Shown: positions 32,152-40,284 of the stretch, piece by piece | How the letters are laid out: each line of letters opens with the position of its first letter | How positions within the stretch are numbered: position 1 is the stretch's first letter | Assembly: GCA_001592145.1 (NCBI GenBank) | Contig: BCWJ01000022.1 | Location: 1 to 43,731 of the forward strand | Reading direction: 5' to 3' | Origin: Xylanimicrobium pachnodae JCM 13526 = NBRC 107786 | Lineage (GTDB): Bacteria > Actinomycetota > Actinomycetes > Actinomycetales > Cellulomonadaceae | DNA length: 43,731 nt | Notes under the pieces: generated by a model | What the model saw: only the letters and a program-made list of their open reading frames with translations | What the model was told of the DNA's origin: nothing | Database searches by the model: none | Translations under genes and position numbers: made by a program

Positions 32152-32574
32152 TCAGGCCAGGTCACGCCACCCGGGCAGCACCCGGTCGAGCGCCACCGGC
32201 AGCTCGACGGACTCGCCGTCCTTGCCGCCGTCGCCCAGGATCATGGGGGGTCGCACCGGGTCAGGGGTGATCCCGCGGAGCCGGTCGGCGAGGCTGAGCG
32301 GGGCGATGAGCGTGTAGTACCGGCCGTCGGTGCCGATCGCCGCGGTGCGGTCGAGCCGCAGGTACCAGCCGTTGAGCGGGGTGCGAGCCTCGCCCCGCCC
32401 GCCGTACCCGCGCACGCGCAGTGGCACCGGGGCGGGTCCGTGCGCGGTCACCACGGGGAGGAACTTCGCGATGAGCGCCTCGGCCTGACTGTGGACGGCG
32501 TCCTGGCGCGCGCGCAGACGTTCGGCCTGCACCCGTGCGGCCTCGGTCCGCTGTGCCACCCAGTCCTCGCTCAC
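32152..32574 (-). CDS. Conserved hypothetical protein
   Basis: A 140-residue soluble protein that I cannot assign. The first 45 residues are predicted helical (AQRTEAARVQAERLRARQDAVHSQAEALIAKFLPVV); the rest looks like mixed strands with LNGWYLRLDRTAAIGTDGRYYTLIAPLSLADRLRGI. No signal peptide, no membrane segment, no catalytic motif. GTG 32574 has GAGACT (32586-32581) 6 bases upstream. It lies 15 bp after the MerR-type gene and 70 bp before the nuclease lipoprotein, all on the minus strand, so it may be part of the MerR transcript. Confidence 0.75.
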   Translation of the reverse strand: MSEDWVAQRTEAARVQAERLRARQDAVHSQAEALIAKFLPVVTAHGPAPVPLRVRGYGGRGEARTPLNGWYLRLDRTAAIGTDGRYYTLIAPLSLADRLRGITPDPVRPPMILGDGGKDGESVELPVALDRVLPGWRDLA

Positions 32575-32589
32575 CTGAGCAGTCTCCCA

Positions 32590-33363
32590 TCAGGGACGGT
32601 CGGCGGAGTCACGCCGGGCGACGAAGACCCGCAGGGCGTCGCGGACCAGTTCCGCGCCGTTCGCTCCGCCGTAGTTGGCGGCGAACCGTGCGTCGGTCAC
32701 GTACAGGTCGCCCAGCCCGGTCAGATACTCGTCGGGTGCGTACCCCTCCTCGTGCCCCGGGGTTCCCGGGACGGAGGCGAGCCAGTGCGCGTGCCGGGCG
32801 GCGAGCGCCTGCGCCTCGTCCGACCCGGGTGCCGTTCCGGCGGCGGCCGCCGCGGTCCAGGCCGCGTTGAGGTCGGCGAGATCCGCCTTCCATCGGTGCT
32901 TCTCGTCCTGCGACCGTGAGCGCCACCAGGTGTCGGAGCGCGCGTACGCGTCCGTGCCCCAGCGCTGTTCGACCTCGGCGCGGTGCTGCGTGTGGTCGAA
33001 GCCGTCGAGCATGTCGTCAGCCATGAGTTCCTCTCCGTTCTCCAGCGCCGCGAGCGTGCGCTCGACGGACGCGATCTGCCGGTCCAGGCGCTGCCGTTCG
33101 CCGCGCAGCTGCACCAGGTGCCCGGTGAGCGCGGTCGCGGCGTCGGTCTGTTCGCGCAGCACATGCCCGACGTCGTCGAGCCCGAGCCCGAGCTGCCGCA
33201 GCAGCAGGATGCGTTGCAGGCGTCCGACGGCGTCGGCGTCGTAGTACCGCAGCCCGCCCGCCCCGGTGCGCGACGGCGGCAGCAGGCCGACGGCGTCGTA
33301 GTGGCGCAACGTCCGGCTGCTGACGCCCGCGAGGCGGGCGATCTGTGCGGTGGACCATTCCAT
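32590..33363 (-). CDS. MerR-family regulator with TipAS ligand-binding domain
   Basis: A 257-residue TipAL-type regulator. The N-terminal MerR helix-turn-helix (STAQIARLAGVSSRTLRHYDAVGLLPPSR, wing GLRYYDADAVGRLQRILLLRQLGLGLDDV) is followed by a dimerising coiled coil (about 75-112) and the TipAS domain (about 120-257: HTQHRAEVEQRWGTDAYARSDTWW). TipAS domains bind thiopeptides or other hydrophobic drugs and switch on target promoters. ATG 33363 sits 7 bases after TACCGT, and its promoter has a 19-bp spacer filled by a 15-bp dyad, which strongly suggests autoregulation. The ligand is unknown. Confidence 0.93.
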   Translation of the reverse strand: MEWSTAQIARLAGVSSRTLRHYDAVGLLPPSRTGAGGLRYYDADAVGRLQRILLLRQLGLGLDDVGHVLREQTDAATALTGHLVQLRGERQRLDRQIASVERTLAALENGEELMADDMLDGFDHTQHRAEVEQRWGTDAYARSDTWWRSRSQDEKHRWKADLADLNAAWTAAAAAGTAPGSDEAQALAARHAHWLASVPGTPGHEEGYAPDEYLTGLGDLYVTDARFAANYGGANGAELVRDALRVFVARRDSADRP

Positions 33364-33370
33364 GCCGACG

Positions 33371-33401
33371 ACGGTAGAGGTTGACGCGGCGTCAACCGCA
33401 A
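33371..33401 (-). promoter_or_regulatory. MerR-type promoter with 19-bp spacer and dyad operator
   Basis: Minus strand: -35 TTGCGG (33401-33396), a 19-bp spacer, -10 TACCGT (33376-33371). The spacer contains the perfect dyad TTGACG-CCG-CGTCAA (33395-33381). An over-long 19-bp spacer carrying the operator is the hallmark of MerR-activated promoters. Seven bases later comes the start codon of the MerR/TipAL gene. Confidence 0.75.
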
Positions 33402-33430
33402 GTGCCCATGCCAACTCTGGGACCTCGCCG

Positions 33431-34327
33431 CTAACGCAGTGACTTCCGGCTGAACTCGTCGTAACGCCAGGCAAGATGCTCCCGGCTGGGTCGGTCGGCC
33501 GACCGGACGGGCAGGTTGATCGACCTGCCATGCATCTCCTGGAGACCGTGCTTGAGCATCGGGCCGTCGATCTCGTTCAGAAGGTCAAGGGCGATGCGGA
33601 TCTCGTAGTCAGGGGTAACGCCGAGCATGTCCTGGTCATAGGCGGCGTGGTGGATCTTGCACAGCGCAACACCGTTGGTCACGGCAGGAGAGCCCAACTC
33701 GTGCCAATCGGGCACGATGTGCGCGGCGTCGAGCAAAGATCCATGCCGGAGCTGGCACACCGCGCAACGCGTCTCGTAGGCAACCATGACCCGCGTGCGG
33801 AATGCCGGTTGGTGCAGACGCTGCTTGGCAAGTCGAAGCGCGTACTGCCGCCGCGCGGGCTCCATCTCACGAACATCGCCCATGAAGGTGAACGACTCGT
33901 CGAGCGCGATGACGAACATCCGCTCCTCGGGATAGTCGTCGACGACGTACACCGGGAACACCGGCGTGAGAATGTTCTTTGCCTCCTTGCGGAACAGGAC
34001 CAGCGGCATGCCGGTCGTCATCGCGTTGCGCAGCTTGCGATTGTCGCCGGACCACGGGTCACCCTTGCGGTAGGCGTAGTGGAGCAAGCCGTCCTCGGAC
34101 TCCGTATCGTCGTACGGGCCGTTGGCCGTGCTCACGATCGAGAGCGTCGACTCGAAGGAGGAGGGGTTCCGGATTCCTCGCGAGTAGTCGATGATCGGGA
34201 GCTTGGCCCCATCGATGCGGAACTCAAGCAACTCCGACCGGTGCACGAATCCACCATTGGCTTCGGCGCGTTCACCCACCCAGTCCATGATCCGACGCCG
34301 CAGCGCCGCCTCGAGATGGGAGTCCAC
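33431..34327 (-). CDS. HNH endonuclease, probably restriction-type, lower GC
   Basis: A 298-residue protein with an N-terminal DNA-recognition-like domain and a C-terminal HNH nuclease. The HNH part has Cys188-x2-Cys191 (RCAVC), Asp200, AAHIVPDW with His203, Asn218 (VTNGVAL), and CKIHHAAYD (Cys223, His226/227). The N-terminal ~150 residues (LPIIDYSRGIRNP...; DGLLHYAYRKGDPWSGDNRKLRNAM...; FPVYVVDD) look like the PUA/SRA- or SBD-like readers found in modification-dependent HNH restriction enzymes; this is an inference. Base composition is visibly lower in GC (about 60 % by eye) than its neighbours. GTG 34327; a weak TTGTCG-17-TGAGCT lies 6 bases upstream. No methylase partner is present. Confidence 0.85.
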   Translation of the reverse strand: MDSHLEAALRRRIMDWVGERAEANGGFVHRSELLEFRIDGAKLPIIDYSRGIRNPSSFESTLSIVSTANGPYDDTESEDGLLHYAYRKGDPWSGDNRKLRNAMTTGMPLVLFRKEAKNILTPVFPVYVVDDYPEERMFVIALDESFTFMGDVREMEPARRQYALRLAKQRLHQPAFRTRVMVAYETRCAVCQLRHGSLLDAAHIVPDWHELGSPAVTNGVALCKIHHAAYDQDMLGVTPDYEIRIALDLLNEIDGPMLKHGLQEMHGRSINLPVRSADRPSREHLAWRYDEFSRKSLR

Positions 34328-34483
34328 GCGCTGAGCTCACCACCAAACGTGGCAGCCGACAAGTGCATGGCGTTCAGGGGAACCTGCGGCCCACGCGGGT
34401 CAGCCCACGGTTGGACGCGGCACGGCACGCGTTCCACCATGAGACCGACGACGCTGCCTCGCGTGCTCCGTAGCGTCGTCCAC

Positions 34484-34636
34484 ATGACCACGCACCTGCA
34501 CCGGCTCGGCCCGCACGAGGTCGCGAGCCTGACCAGCACCATCCGTCCCCGCACCGAGTCGCTGACCGCCGGGGTGCTGGCCGCGGCGTCGGCCCTGGCC
34601 GTCATCGCGGCGGGCGTCGCCGCGCTGCTGCGCTGA
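34484..34636 (+). CDS. Small single-pass membrane protein (50 residues)
   Basis: MTTHLHRLGPHEVASLTSTI followed by RPRTE and a C-terminal hydrophobic helix of about 20 residues (LTAGVLAAASALAVIAAGVAALLR). It has a leaderless signal: TAGCGT at 34471-34476, 7 bases before ATG 34484. I do not recognise the family. Its stop codon lies inside the promoter hexamer of the next gene (TGAGACT), so the two genes are tightly packed. Real-gene status rests on the promoter spacing and the clean membrane helix. Confidence 0.6.
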   Translation: MTTHLHRLGPHEVASLTSTIRPRTESLTAGVLAAASALAVIAAGVAALLR

Positions 34637-34647
34637 GACTGGGGGCT

Positions 34648-35163
34648 ATGAGCACCCATGTGGTCCTGCTGCGGGCGGTCAACGTCGGCGGCACCGGGGC
34701 CTTGCCGATGGCCGACCTGCGTCGGCTCGCGCAGGACGCCGGCTTCACCGGCGTGCGCACCTACATCGCGAGCGGCAACCTGCTCGTGGAGTCCGACGAC
34801 GACGCCGACGCCGTCGGGCGGACGATCGCGGCGGCGCTGGCCGACTACGCGGGGCGCCCCGTGGACGTGCTGGTGCGCTCACCGCAGGAGCTCGCGCGCG
34901 TGCTGGCCGCGAACCCGTTCCCGGACGCGCCGGGCAACCGGGTGTCGGTGTACTTCCTGCCGGTCCCGACGCCGTCGGACGCCGCCGACCGTGCGACCGG
35001 GGCCGACGACGGCGAGGAGGTGCGCGTGGGCAAGCGTGCGGTGTACGTGCACTACCCGAACGGGATGGGCCGCTCGAGGCTGCGCCTGCCTGCGGCGGCG
35101 GTGGGCACGGCGCGGAACCTCAACACGGTCGCCAAGCTCGTGGAGCTGTGCGGCGAGCGGTGA
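34648..35163 (+). CDS. DUF1697 family protein
   Basis: A 171-residue protein of the DUF1697 family: VVLLRAVNVGGTGALPMADLRRLAQDAGFTGVRTYIASGNLLVES at the N terminus, then VLVRSPQELARVLAANPFPD and a C-terminal TARNLNTVAKLVEL. The fold is an alpha/beta ferredoxin-like arrangement; the function is unknown, although the family is widespread and cytosolic. ATG 34648 has GAGACT (34635-34640) 7 bases upstream. It is convergent with the NlpC/P60 gene. Confidence 0.93.
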   Translation: MSTHVVLLRAVNVGGTGALPMADLRRLAQDAGFTGVRTYIASGNLLVESDDDADAVGRTIAAALADYAGRPVDVLVRSPQELARVLAANPFPDAPGNRVSVYFLPVPTPSDAADRATGADDGEEVRVGKRAVYVHYPNGMGRSRLRLPAAAVGTARNLNTVAKLVELCGER

Positions 35164-35185
35164 CGCGGGCCGCTGAGGCGTGACG

Positions 35186-35968
35186 TCAGACGACCCGCAG
35201 GAACATCGGGTTGGTCTGCCACACGCGGTGGGTGCGCAGCGGTCGGCCCGGGCTGACCGCCTCGACGAGTTGGCCGTTGCCCAGGTAGATGGAGACGTGG
35301 CCGGGCGTCCAGATGATGTCGCCGGGGCGGGCGTCGGCGCGCGCGATGCGCACGGTGCGCGCGGAGTCGCGGATGCGGGTCGACTGATGCGGCAGCTCGA
35401 CGCCGAGCTGACGGAAGACGTGCACCACGAGGCCGGAGCAGTCGAACCCGGCGGGCGTCTGGCCGCCGAACACGTAGGGCACGCCGATGTAGCGCAGCGC
35501 GATCGACGCGGCGGCCTCCCAGGTGCCCCCGGGTGCGGGGTTGCCCACGGCGGCGCGGTCCGCGGTGCGCGACGCGACCGGGGCGGCGCGCGGCGCGGGC
35601 GGGGGCGGCGGCGGCAGGGGGGCCGGCGTCACCTCGACGGCGGCCGCGCTCTGGTCGGCCGTGCGCTCGACCTCGATGACCGCCTCGGCGACCACCTGGA
35701 CGGCGGGGGCGGCGGCGAGCGCCTGGCGGGCCTGGTCGGCGTGCAGGGCCACCTGGGCCTGCTTGGCAGCCAGGGGAGATGCGTCCGCCGGGGCGGGGTC
35801 GGCGACCGCCGGGGTCATGGCGGACATGGCGATCCCACCGGCGGTGACGGCGACGACGGCACTGCGACCGGCGCCCTTGGCGTCGACGCTGACGGCACGC
35901 AGGGCACCGGTCAGGGTCGCGAGGGGTGCGCGCTCGGCACGGTGGCGGGCGCAGGGTCGGGAAGTCAC
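35186..35968 (-). CDS. Secreted NlpC/P60 peptidoglycan endopeptidase
   Basis: A 260-residue cell-wall hydrolase. The long N-terminal signal region has its hydrophobic part at about 36-52 and cleavage near AVA-DP (about 56-58). A helical stretch (65-105) and a Pro-rich linker (115-130) follow, then an NlpC/P60 domain (about 150-260) with catalytic Cys177 (FDCSGLV) and His224 (TPGHVSIYLGN). It cleaves within peptidoglycan stems, by family. GTG 35968 is supported by TACGGT (35981-35976) 7 bases upstream, giving a start that precedes the signal region. The longer frame to 36052 would overlap the neighbouring hydrolase. Confidence 0.9.
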   Translation of the reverse strand: MTSRPCARHRAERAPLATLTGALRAVSVDAKGAGRSAVVAVTAGGIAMSAMTPAVADPAPADASPLAAKQAQVALHADQARQALAAAPAVQVVAEAVIEVERTADQSAAAVEVTPAPLPPPPPPAPRAAPVASRTADRAAVGNPAPGGTWEAAASIALRYIGVPYVFGGQTPAGFDCSGLVVHVFRQLGVELPHQSTRIRDSARTVRIARADARPGDIIWTPGHVSIYLGNGQLVEAVSPGRPLRTHRVWQTNPMFLRVV

Positions 35969-36048
35969 GCAGTAGACCGTAGGGAACGCCTCGCGGACGA
36001 CCCAACCACTGGCGTGACCCGATCGTGATCTGGTCGAGGATCGCTTGG

Positions 36049-36948
36049 TCATACCTCCGGGGGGTGTGCGGCCGCGGTGAGCACCTCGCGGAGCTTCGCC
36101 GCGAACTCGTCAGGCTTGCCCACCTGGCCGTACTCGCCGTTCATGAACGCGCCGTGATCCCCGGGGAACACCTCGCACTCCAGGCCGAGCTCGACGGCCA
36201 GCGCGCGGGCCGCCCGAGCCGCCATCGTCTCCCCGGAGTCCGCCCCGTACGCGGGGATGATCCGGGTGGACGCCACCCGGATCGACGCGAACGCGGGCAG
36301 CCAGTGCTGCATGGTGCGCATGTTGATACCGAGCAGGGGATCGCCGCGCGCGCCGTCGTCATCGGCGGGAAGTCCGAGCACGGCCGGGTCCGGGGCGGGC
36401 TGGGCCAGGAACTCGGTGGTGAGCTCGCCCTGCGCGGAGGCGAGCGCGATGAACGCGGCCATCCCGGCGCCGAACCCGTGCGCCTCGTAGGCCGCGTGGA
36501 CGCCGTCCATCGCGGCGGCCACCAGGTCGGAGTCGGGCAGCACCTTGGCCAGCGGCGGCTCGTGCAGCACGGCCACGGCGACGTCCTCGTGGAACTGCTG
36601 GATCCAGGCGAGCGCGTCGACGGCGCCGCCGCTGTTGGCGAACACGTCGAACGGGCCCGCGGCGATCGCCCCGCCGATCTCTGCGGCGATGGCGTGCAGC
36701 CCGGCGCCGCGCGTCATCGGGTCGGGGTTCGGCCCCGCGCCCGTCAGGGTGGAGCGGTCCGCGCCCGGCGGGTCGTAGGTGACGACGACACGGTCGGGGA
36801 AGTGGCTGACCAGCGTGGCGAACCCGGCGGCGCCCATGGGGCTGCCGACCACGAACAGGGGTCGCGCGGCGGGCGCGGCCTCCGGCTCGTGGACGTCGTA
36901 GGTCAGCACGGCGCCGGGAACGTCGATCGTGGCGGTGATGGCGGGCAC
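36049..36948 (-). CDS. Alpha/beta hydrolase
   Basis: A 299-residue alpha/beta hydrolase. The strand-turn GSPMG (35-39) forms the oxyanion region, the nucleophile elbow is ANSGGA with Ser106, and an acid (ADSGE) and the base His in GDHGAF follow near the C terminus. The elbow is NSGG rather than the textbook GxSxG. Substrate unknown. The start is GTG 36948 with AAGGAG 5 bases upstream; earlier starts in the frame overlap the divergent MFS gene. The divergent MFS permease 49 bp away may move its substrate or product, which is only contextual. Confidence 0.88.
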   Translation of the reverse strand: MPAITATIDVPGAVLTYDVHEPEAAPAARPLFVVGSPMGAAGFATLVSHFPDRVVVTYDPPGADRSTLTGAGPNPDPMTRGAGLHAIAAEIGGAIAAGPFDVFANSGGAVDALAWIQQFHEDVAVAVLHEPPLAKVLPDSDLVAAAMDGVHAAYEAHGFGAGMAAFIALASAQGELTTEFLAQPAPDPAVLGLPADDDGARGDPLLGINMRTMQHWLPAFASIRVASTRIIPAYGADSGETMAARAARALAVELGLECEVFPGDHGAFMNGEYGQVGKPDEFAAKLREVLTAAAHPPEV

Positions 36949-36984
36949 GAGAACTCCTTCACGGGTTGCGGCGAGCACGCTGGT

Positions 36985-36990
36985 TAGGAT
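36985..36990 (+). promoter_or_regulatory. -10 of leaderless MFS promoter
   Basis: TAGGAT with a 7-base gap to GTG 36998. Confidence 0.55.
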
Positions 36991-36997
36991 CCCTATC

Positions 36998-38203
36998 GTG
37001 TCGCGACTTGCCGACCCGCGCCGCGCGACAGCGATCCTGATCGCGATGGCCGTGTCCACCTTCCTGTTCGTGCTGGTCGAGGGCCTGCCCAGCGGTCTGC
37101 TCACCCTCATGGCCCCCGACCTGGGGACGACGACGGCGCGCATCGGGCTCCTGGTGACCGGCTATGCGGCCGTGGTGCTGGTGGCCACCGTGCCGCTCGC
37201 GCACGTCACGCAGCGCATCCCGCGGCGGTGGGTGCTCTCGGCCTGCGTGCTGCTCGCCGCCGTCAGCACCCTGTGGGCGGGCCTGGCCTCCGGGTACGGC
37301 TCCCTGCTCGTGGCGCGCCTGGTGACCGCGCTCGCCCAGGCGCTGTTCTGGGTGGCCGTGATCCCCGGCACCACCGGGTTGTTCCCGCCGCTCGTGCGCG
37401 GCCGGGTGGTCGCCCGCCTCGCGCTGGGCAACTCCATGGCACCCGTGCTCGGCCTGCCCGCGGGCACGTGGCTGGCCCAGCAGACCGACTGGCGCATCGT
37501 GTTCTGGGTGGTCTCGGGGATCTCGCTGGCCATCTTCGTGGTGGTCCTCGCACTGTTCCCCACAGTGGACCCCGCCCAGGGCGGCGCGGCCCGCGCCCCG
37601 TTCCCGAGCCGACGCCGCATCGGCTTCAACCTGGTCACCACGGTGTTCGCGATCACCAGCGGGTTCGGGCTCATCACGTTCGTCACCCAGTTCATGCAGG
37701 ACGTCGCCGGGTTCGCGCGCGACGACCTGCCGTGGCTGCTGGCCGTCCAGGGCGCCGCGGGCGTCGTGGGCGCACTCGTCGTCGGGCGGTTCCTGGACCG
37801 GCACTCGTGGCGGTCCATGCTGGTGAGCTTCGCGCTCCTGGCGGCGGCGCAGGGGCTGCTGTTCGCCGCGGGCTCGCACGCGGTGGTCGCCGTCGTCGGC
37901 ATCGCGGTGTTCGGCGGCGCGTTCGCCTGCGTGCCCCCCGCCCTGTCGCACCGCGTCATGCTCGTCTCCCCCGGCTCCACCGACATGGGCGTCGCGCTGT
38001 CCTCCGCCATGTTCAACCTGGGCATCGCGGCCGGCTCCGGGCTCGGGGCGGCACTCACGGCCACCGTCGGCGTGCGGTGGGTGCCGCTGCTGGGCGCCGC
38101 CCTGGCCGCCGCAGGCCTGGTCACCGTGCTGGCGGAGGACCGGTTCAACCCGCCGTTCCCAGCCCACCGCCCGGACGTGGACGCCGCGCTCGGCGCCGTC
38201 TGA
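36998..38203 (+). CDS. MFS transporter (DHA1-like)
   Basis: A 401-residue major facilitator with about twelve hydrophobic segments, in the style of drug or sugar efflux permeases (AraJ/DHA1). MAVSTFLFVLVEGLPSGLLTLMAPDLGTT is helix 1; LVARLVTALAQALFWVAVIPGTTGLFPP is typical of the subgroup; the central loop is short (about 190-210). Substrate unknown. The GTG start gives MSRLADPRRATAILIA, and TAGGAT at 36985-36990 lies 7 bases before it. Starts further upstream (36929) overlap the divergent hydrolase. Confidence 0.9.
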   Translation: MSRLADPRRATAILIAMAVSTFLFVLVEGLPSGLLTLMAPDLGTTTARIGLLVTGYAAVVLVATVPLAHVTQRIPRRWVLSACVLLAAVSTLWAGLASGYGSLLVARLVTALAQALFWVAVIPGTTGLFPPLVRGRVVARLALGNSMAPVLGLPAGTWLAQQTDWRIVFWVVSGISLAIFVVVLALFPTVDPAQGGAARAPFPSRRRIGFNLVTTVFAITSGFGLITFVTQFMQDVAGFARDDLPWLLAVQGAAGVVGALVVGRFLDRHSWRSMLVSFALLAAAQGLLFAAGSHAVVAVVGIAVFGGAFACVPPALSHRVMLVSPGSTDMGVALSSAMFNLGIAAGSGLGAALTATVGVRWVPLLGAALAAAGLVTVLAEDRFNPPFPAHRPDVDAALGAV

Positions 38204-38273
38204 ACCCAGCGCGCCGCCAGCTGTTCGCGCGCCGGTCACCGCGTGGGCGCGCGGCCGTCACCTTCGCCTGCCA

Positions 38274-38293
38274 CCGTGGAACGGTCACCACGG
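38274..38293. promoter_or_regulatory. Inverted repeat upstream of histidine phosphatase
   Basis: CCGTGG-N8-CCACGG, 17 bp before ATG 38311. Possible operator near the transcription start; no regulator is identified. Confidence 0.3.
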
Positions 38294-38310
38294 ATCACGA
38301 AGGGACTCCG

Positions 38311-38949
38311 ATGACCCTCACTCTCACGCTCGTGCGTCACGGGCAGACCCAGTTCAACGTGCGGCGCGTCCTCCAAGGCTCCGCCAACTCACCGCTGACC
38401 CGCGACGGCCGCCGCGGCGTGCGCGCGACCGCGACGCACCTGGCCGGCTCAGCGTTCACCGCCGCGTACACCTCCCCCGCCGGGCGTGCCATGCACACCG
38501 CCACCGAGATCGTGCGCCACCACCCTGGCCTCCCCCTGTGGATCGAGCGCGACCTGCGCGAGTACGACTTCGGCATCTTCGAGGAACGGCCCGAGGCCGA
38601 GCTCGAGACCCTCGAGCCCTGGGACCGGTTCGTCCCCGCGGTGCTCGCCGGGCGTCACCCCGGCCTGCCCGGGGGCGAGCCAGGTGCCGCGTACATGGCT
38701 CGCGTCGCCGCGGCGTTCTCCCGCATCATCAACGCGCACGACGACGGCGAGGTCCTCGTCGTCGGGCACGGCCTGACCCTGGCCGCCTACCTGTGGACGG
38801 TGCAGGGCGGCGTGCTGCACCCGCTGCCGAACGCCTCGGTGTCGCAGGTGCGCATCGAGAACGGGGTCCCGCAGGTGGTGACCATCGGCGCCACCGTCGC
38901 GGGGCACACGGCCCCGGCCGCCCGCCCGGTCCCGGCAACGACCGGATAG
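38311..38949 (+). CDS. Histidine phosphatase family protein
   Basis: A 212-residue phosphatase of the phosphoglycerate mutase superfamily. LVRHGQTQFNVRRVLQGSANSPLTRDG contains the catalytic RHGQ (His10); YTSPAGRAMHTA, REYDFGIFEERP and VVGHGLTLAAYLW supply the rest of the site. Substrate unknown. ATG 38311 follows GAAGGGA. The 107-bp gap before it contains the inverted repeat CCGTGG-N8-CCACGG (38274-38293), which may be a regulatory site. It is a distant relative of the phosphatase at 18529-19164. Confidence 0.92.
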   Translation: MTLTLTLVRHGQTQFNVRRVLQGSANSPLTRDGRRGVRATATHLAGSAFTAAYTSPAGRAMHTATEIVRHHPGLPLWIERDLREYDFGIFEERPEAELETLEPWDRFVPAVLAGRHPGLPGGEPGAAYMARVAAAFSRIINAHDDGEVLVVGHGLTLAAYLWTVQGGVLHPLPNASVSQVRIENGVPQVVTIGATVAGHTAPAARPVPATTG

Positions 38950-38970
38950 GACCCCGCGGCGGAGGTTCCG

Positions 38971-39951
38971 CTACCGCTGAGCCCGCGCCGCCCGCCAGAA
39001 CCCCTTGGCGGCCTCGTACACGCACACCACCACGATGACGACGACGGCCACGTTCGTCACGGTGCCGCCGGGGGCGAACAGCTCCGGCGCCTGATCCCAG
39101 CCGGTGGCCGCGAGCGCCGCCGGGTCGAACATCCGCCCGGTGGTGAGCACGGGCACGAGCAGCGCGATCGTCACGGCGCCGAGCAGGGCGTTGACGGTCG
39201 CGAACCACCACGTCCACCGGTGCGTGGCGAGCGACACGATGATCAGCACGATCTCGGCCGCGATGACGGCCAGCAGCGCCCAGCGCAGCCACGCCCACGT
39301 GTCGAGGTCGAGCACGCGGGTGGTCTGGCCCTCGTGGTACCGCACGAACATCAGCCGGCTCCCGAACGTCACGATGACGCCGATGATCGTGAGCCAGACG
39401 ATGTCGCCGATCTGGTCGCGCCGGACCCGGCGGGCGGTCGGGGTCTGGAGGCCGGGCAGTTCGTCGGGCCGCCACCCGGCGGACGGGTCCAGGTCCGCGG
39501 CGGGCACGGTGCGGTCCATGATCGCTAGTACGAGCGTGATGATCCCCGCCGTCGTCCACGCGACCTGGATGCCCGTGCTCCACAGTTCGCCGATGATGTG
39601 TCCCGCCGACGCACCGTCGGCGGCGGCACCGATCGCACCGCCCACGCCCGCGAAGCCGGCCGCGAGCGGGACGACGAGCCGCATGAGCTTGCGCCACAGC
39701 AGGTAGTAGCGGGGGCCGATGAGCTGGAGCGGGCGGTCCAGGTAGTCGGCCGCGAGCTTCGCGGGGTGGCCGAGCTCGGCCAGGGTCGCGTACTCGGCGT
39801 CGGCGGGCGTGGCCCCGGCGGCGCGGTGCGCGTCCACCGTGTCGGCGATGCGCTCGGTCAGCTCGGCGCGCAGGGCGTCCCGCTGGGCGGCGGGTACCTG
39901 CGTCGCGGCCACGGCGAGATAGCGCTCGGTGAGGTCTTCTCGGTTCGTCAT
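38971..39951 (-). CDS. HAAS-domain multi-pass membrane protein
   Basis: A 326-residue partner of a PadR regulator. The N-terminal ~80 residues are a helical HAAS/permease-prefix region (LTERYLAVAATQVPAAQRDALRAELTERIADTVDAHRAAGATPADAEYATLAELGHPAKLAADYLDR). Hydrophobic segments follow at about 93-110, 120-150, 185-205, 225-245, 250-270 and 290-315. Such proteins are typically encoded directly behind PadR genes; their role is unclear but they may sense membrane or envelope state. ATG overlaps the PadR stop as ATGA, so they form one operon. The longer frame to 40083 is PadR overlap. Confidence 0.88.
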   Translation of the reverse strand: MTNREDLTERYLAVAATQVPAAQRDALRAELTERIADTVDAHRAAGATPADAEYATLAELGHPAKLAADYLDRPLQLIGPRYYLLWRKLMRLVVPLAAGFAGVGGAIGAAADGASAGHIIGELWSTGIQVAWTTAGIITLVLAIMDRTVPAADLDPSAGWRPDELPGLQTPTARRVRRDQIGDIVWLTIIGVIVTFGSRLMFVRYHEGQTTRVLDLDTWAWLRWALLAVIAAEIVLIIVSLATHRWTWWFATVNALLGAVTIALLVPVLTTGRMFDPAALAATGWDQAPELFAPGGTVTNVAVVVIVVVCVYEAAKGFWRAARAQR

Positions 39952-40280
39952 CAGTCTCCCTCTCGCAGGCGGCGCAGGACGGTGTCCAGGCGGTCCCAGT
40001 CGGCGGTGAGGACGGCGGCGAGCTCGGTACCCGCCGCCGACGTCGTGTAGAACTTGCGCGGCCGGGCCTCGTCGGTGTTCCACTCGCTGGTCACCAGGCC
40101 CTGCTTCTCAAGGCGGCGCAGCAGCGGGTAGAGCGTGTTGGCGTCGACGTCGATCCCATCGGCGGTGAGCGTCTCCAGGAGCGCGTACCCGTACCCCGGG
40201 GTGCGGAGCCGGATCAGGCAGGCCAGCGCGACGGTGCCGCGCCGCAACTCCTGCAAATATTGTGCATGATCCGGATTCAT
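39951..40280 (-). CDS. PadR-family transcriptional regulator
   Basis: A 109-residue winged-helix repressor. GTVALACLIRLRTPGYGYALLETLTADGIDVDANTLYPLLRRLEKQGLVTSEWN is the classic PadR helix-turn-helix and wing, followed by RPRKFYTTSAAGTELAAVLTADWDRLDTVL for dimerisation. It probably represses its own operon with the HAAS membrane protein. ATG 40280 is 7 bases after TATGGT (40293-40288), a leaderless promoter, with overlapping inverted repeats on top of it. Confidence 0.94.
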   Translation of the reverse strand: MNPDHAQYLQELRRGTVALACLIRLRTPGYGYALLETLTADGIDVDANTLYPLLRRLEKQGLVTSEWNTDEARPRKFYTTSAAGTELAAVLTADWDRLDTVLRRLREGD

Positions 40281-40284
40281 GTCT

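Noticed and set aside
36929-36997. Upstream start for the MFS gene at 36929
   Set aside because: It would overlap the divergent hydrolase start; the shorter start fits a membrane protein and has TAGGAT 7 bases upstream.
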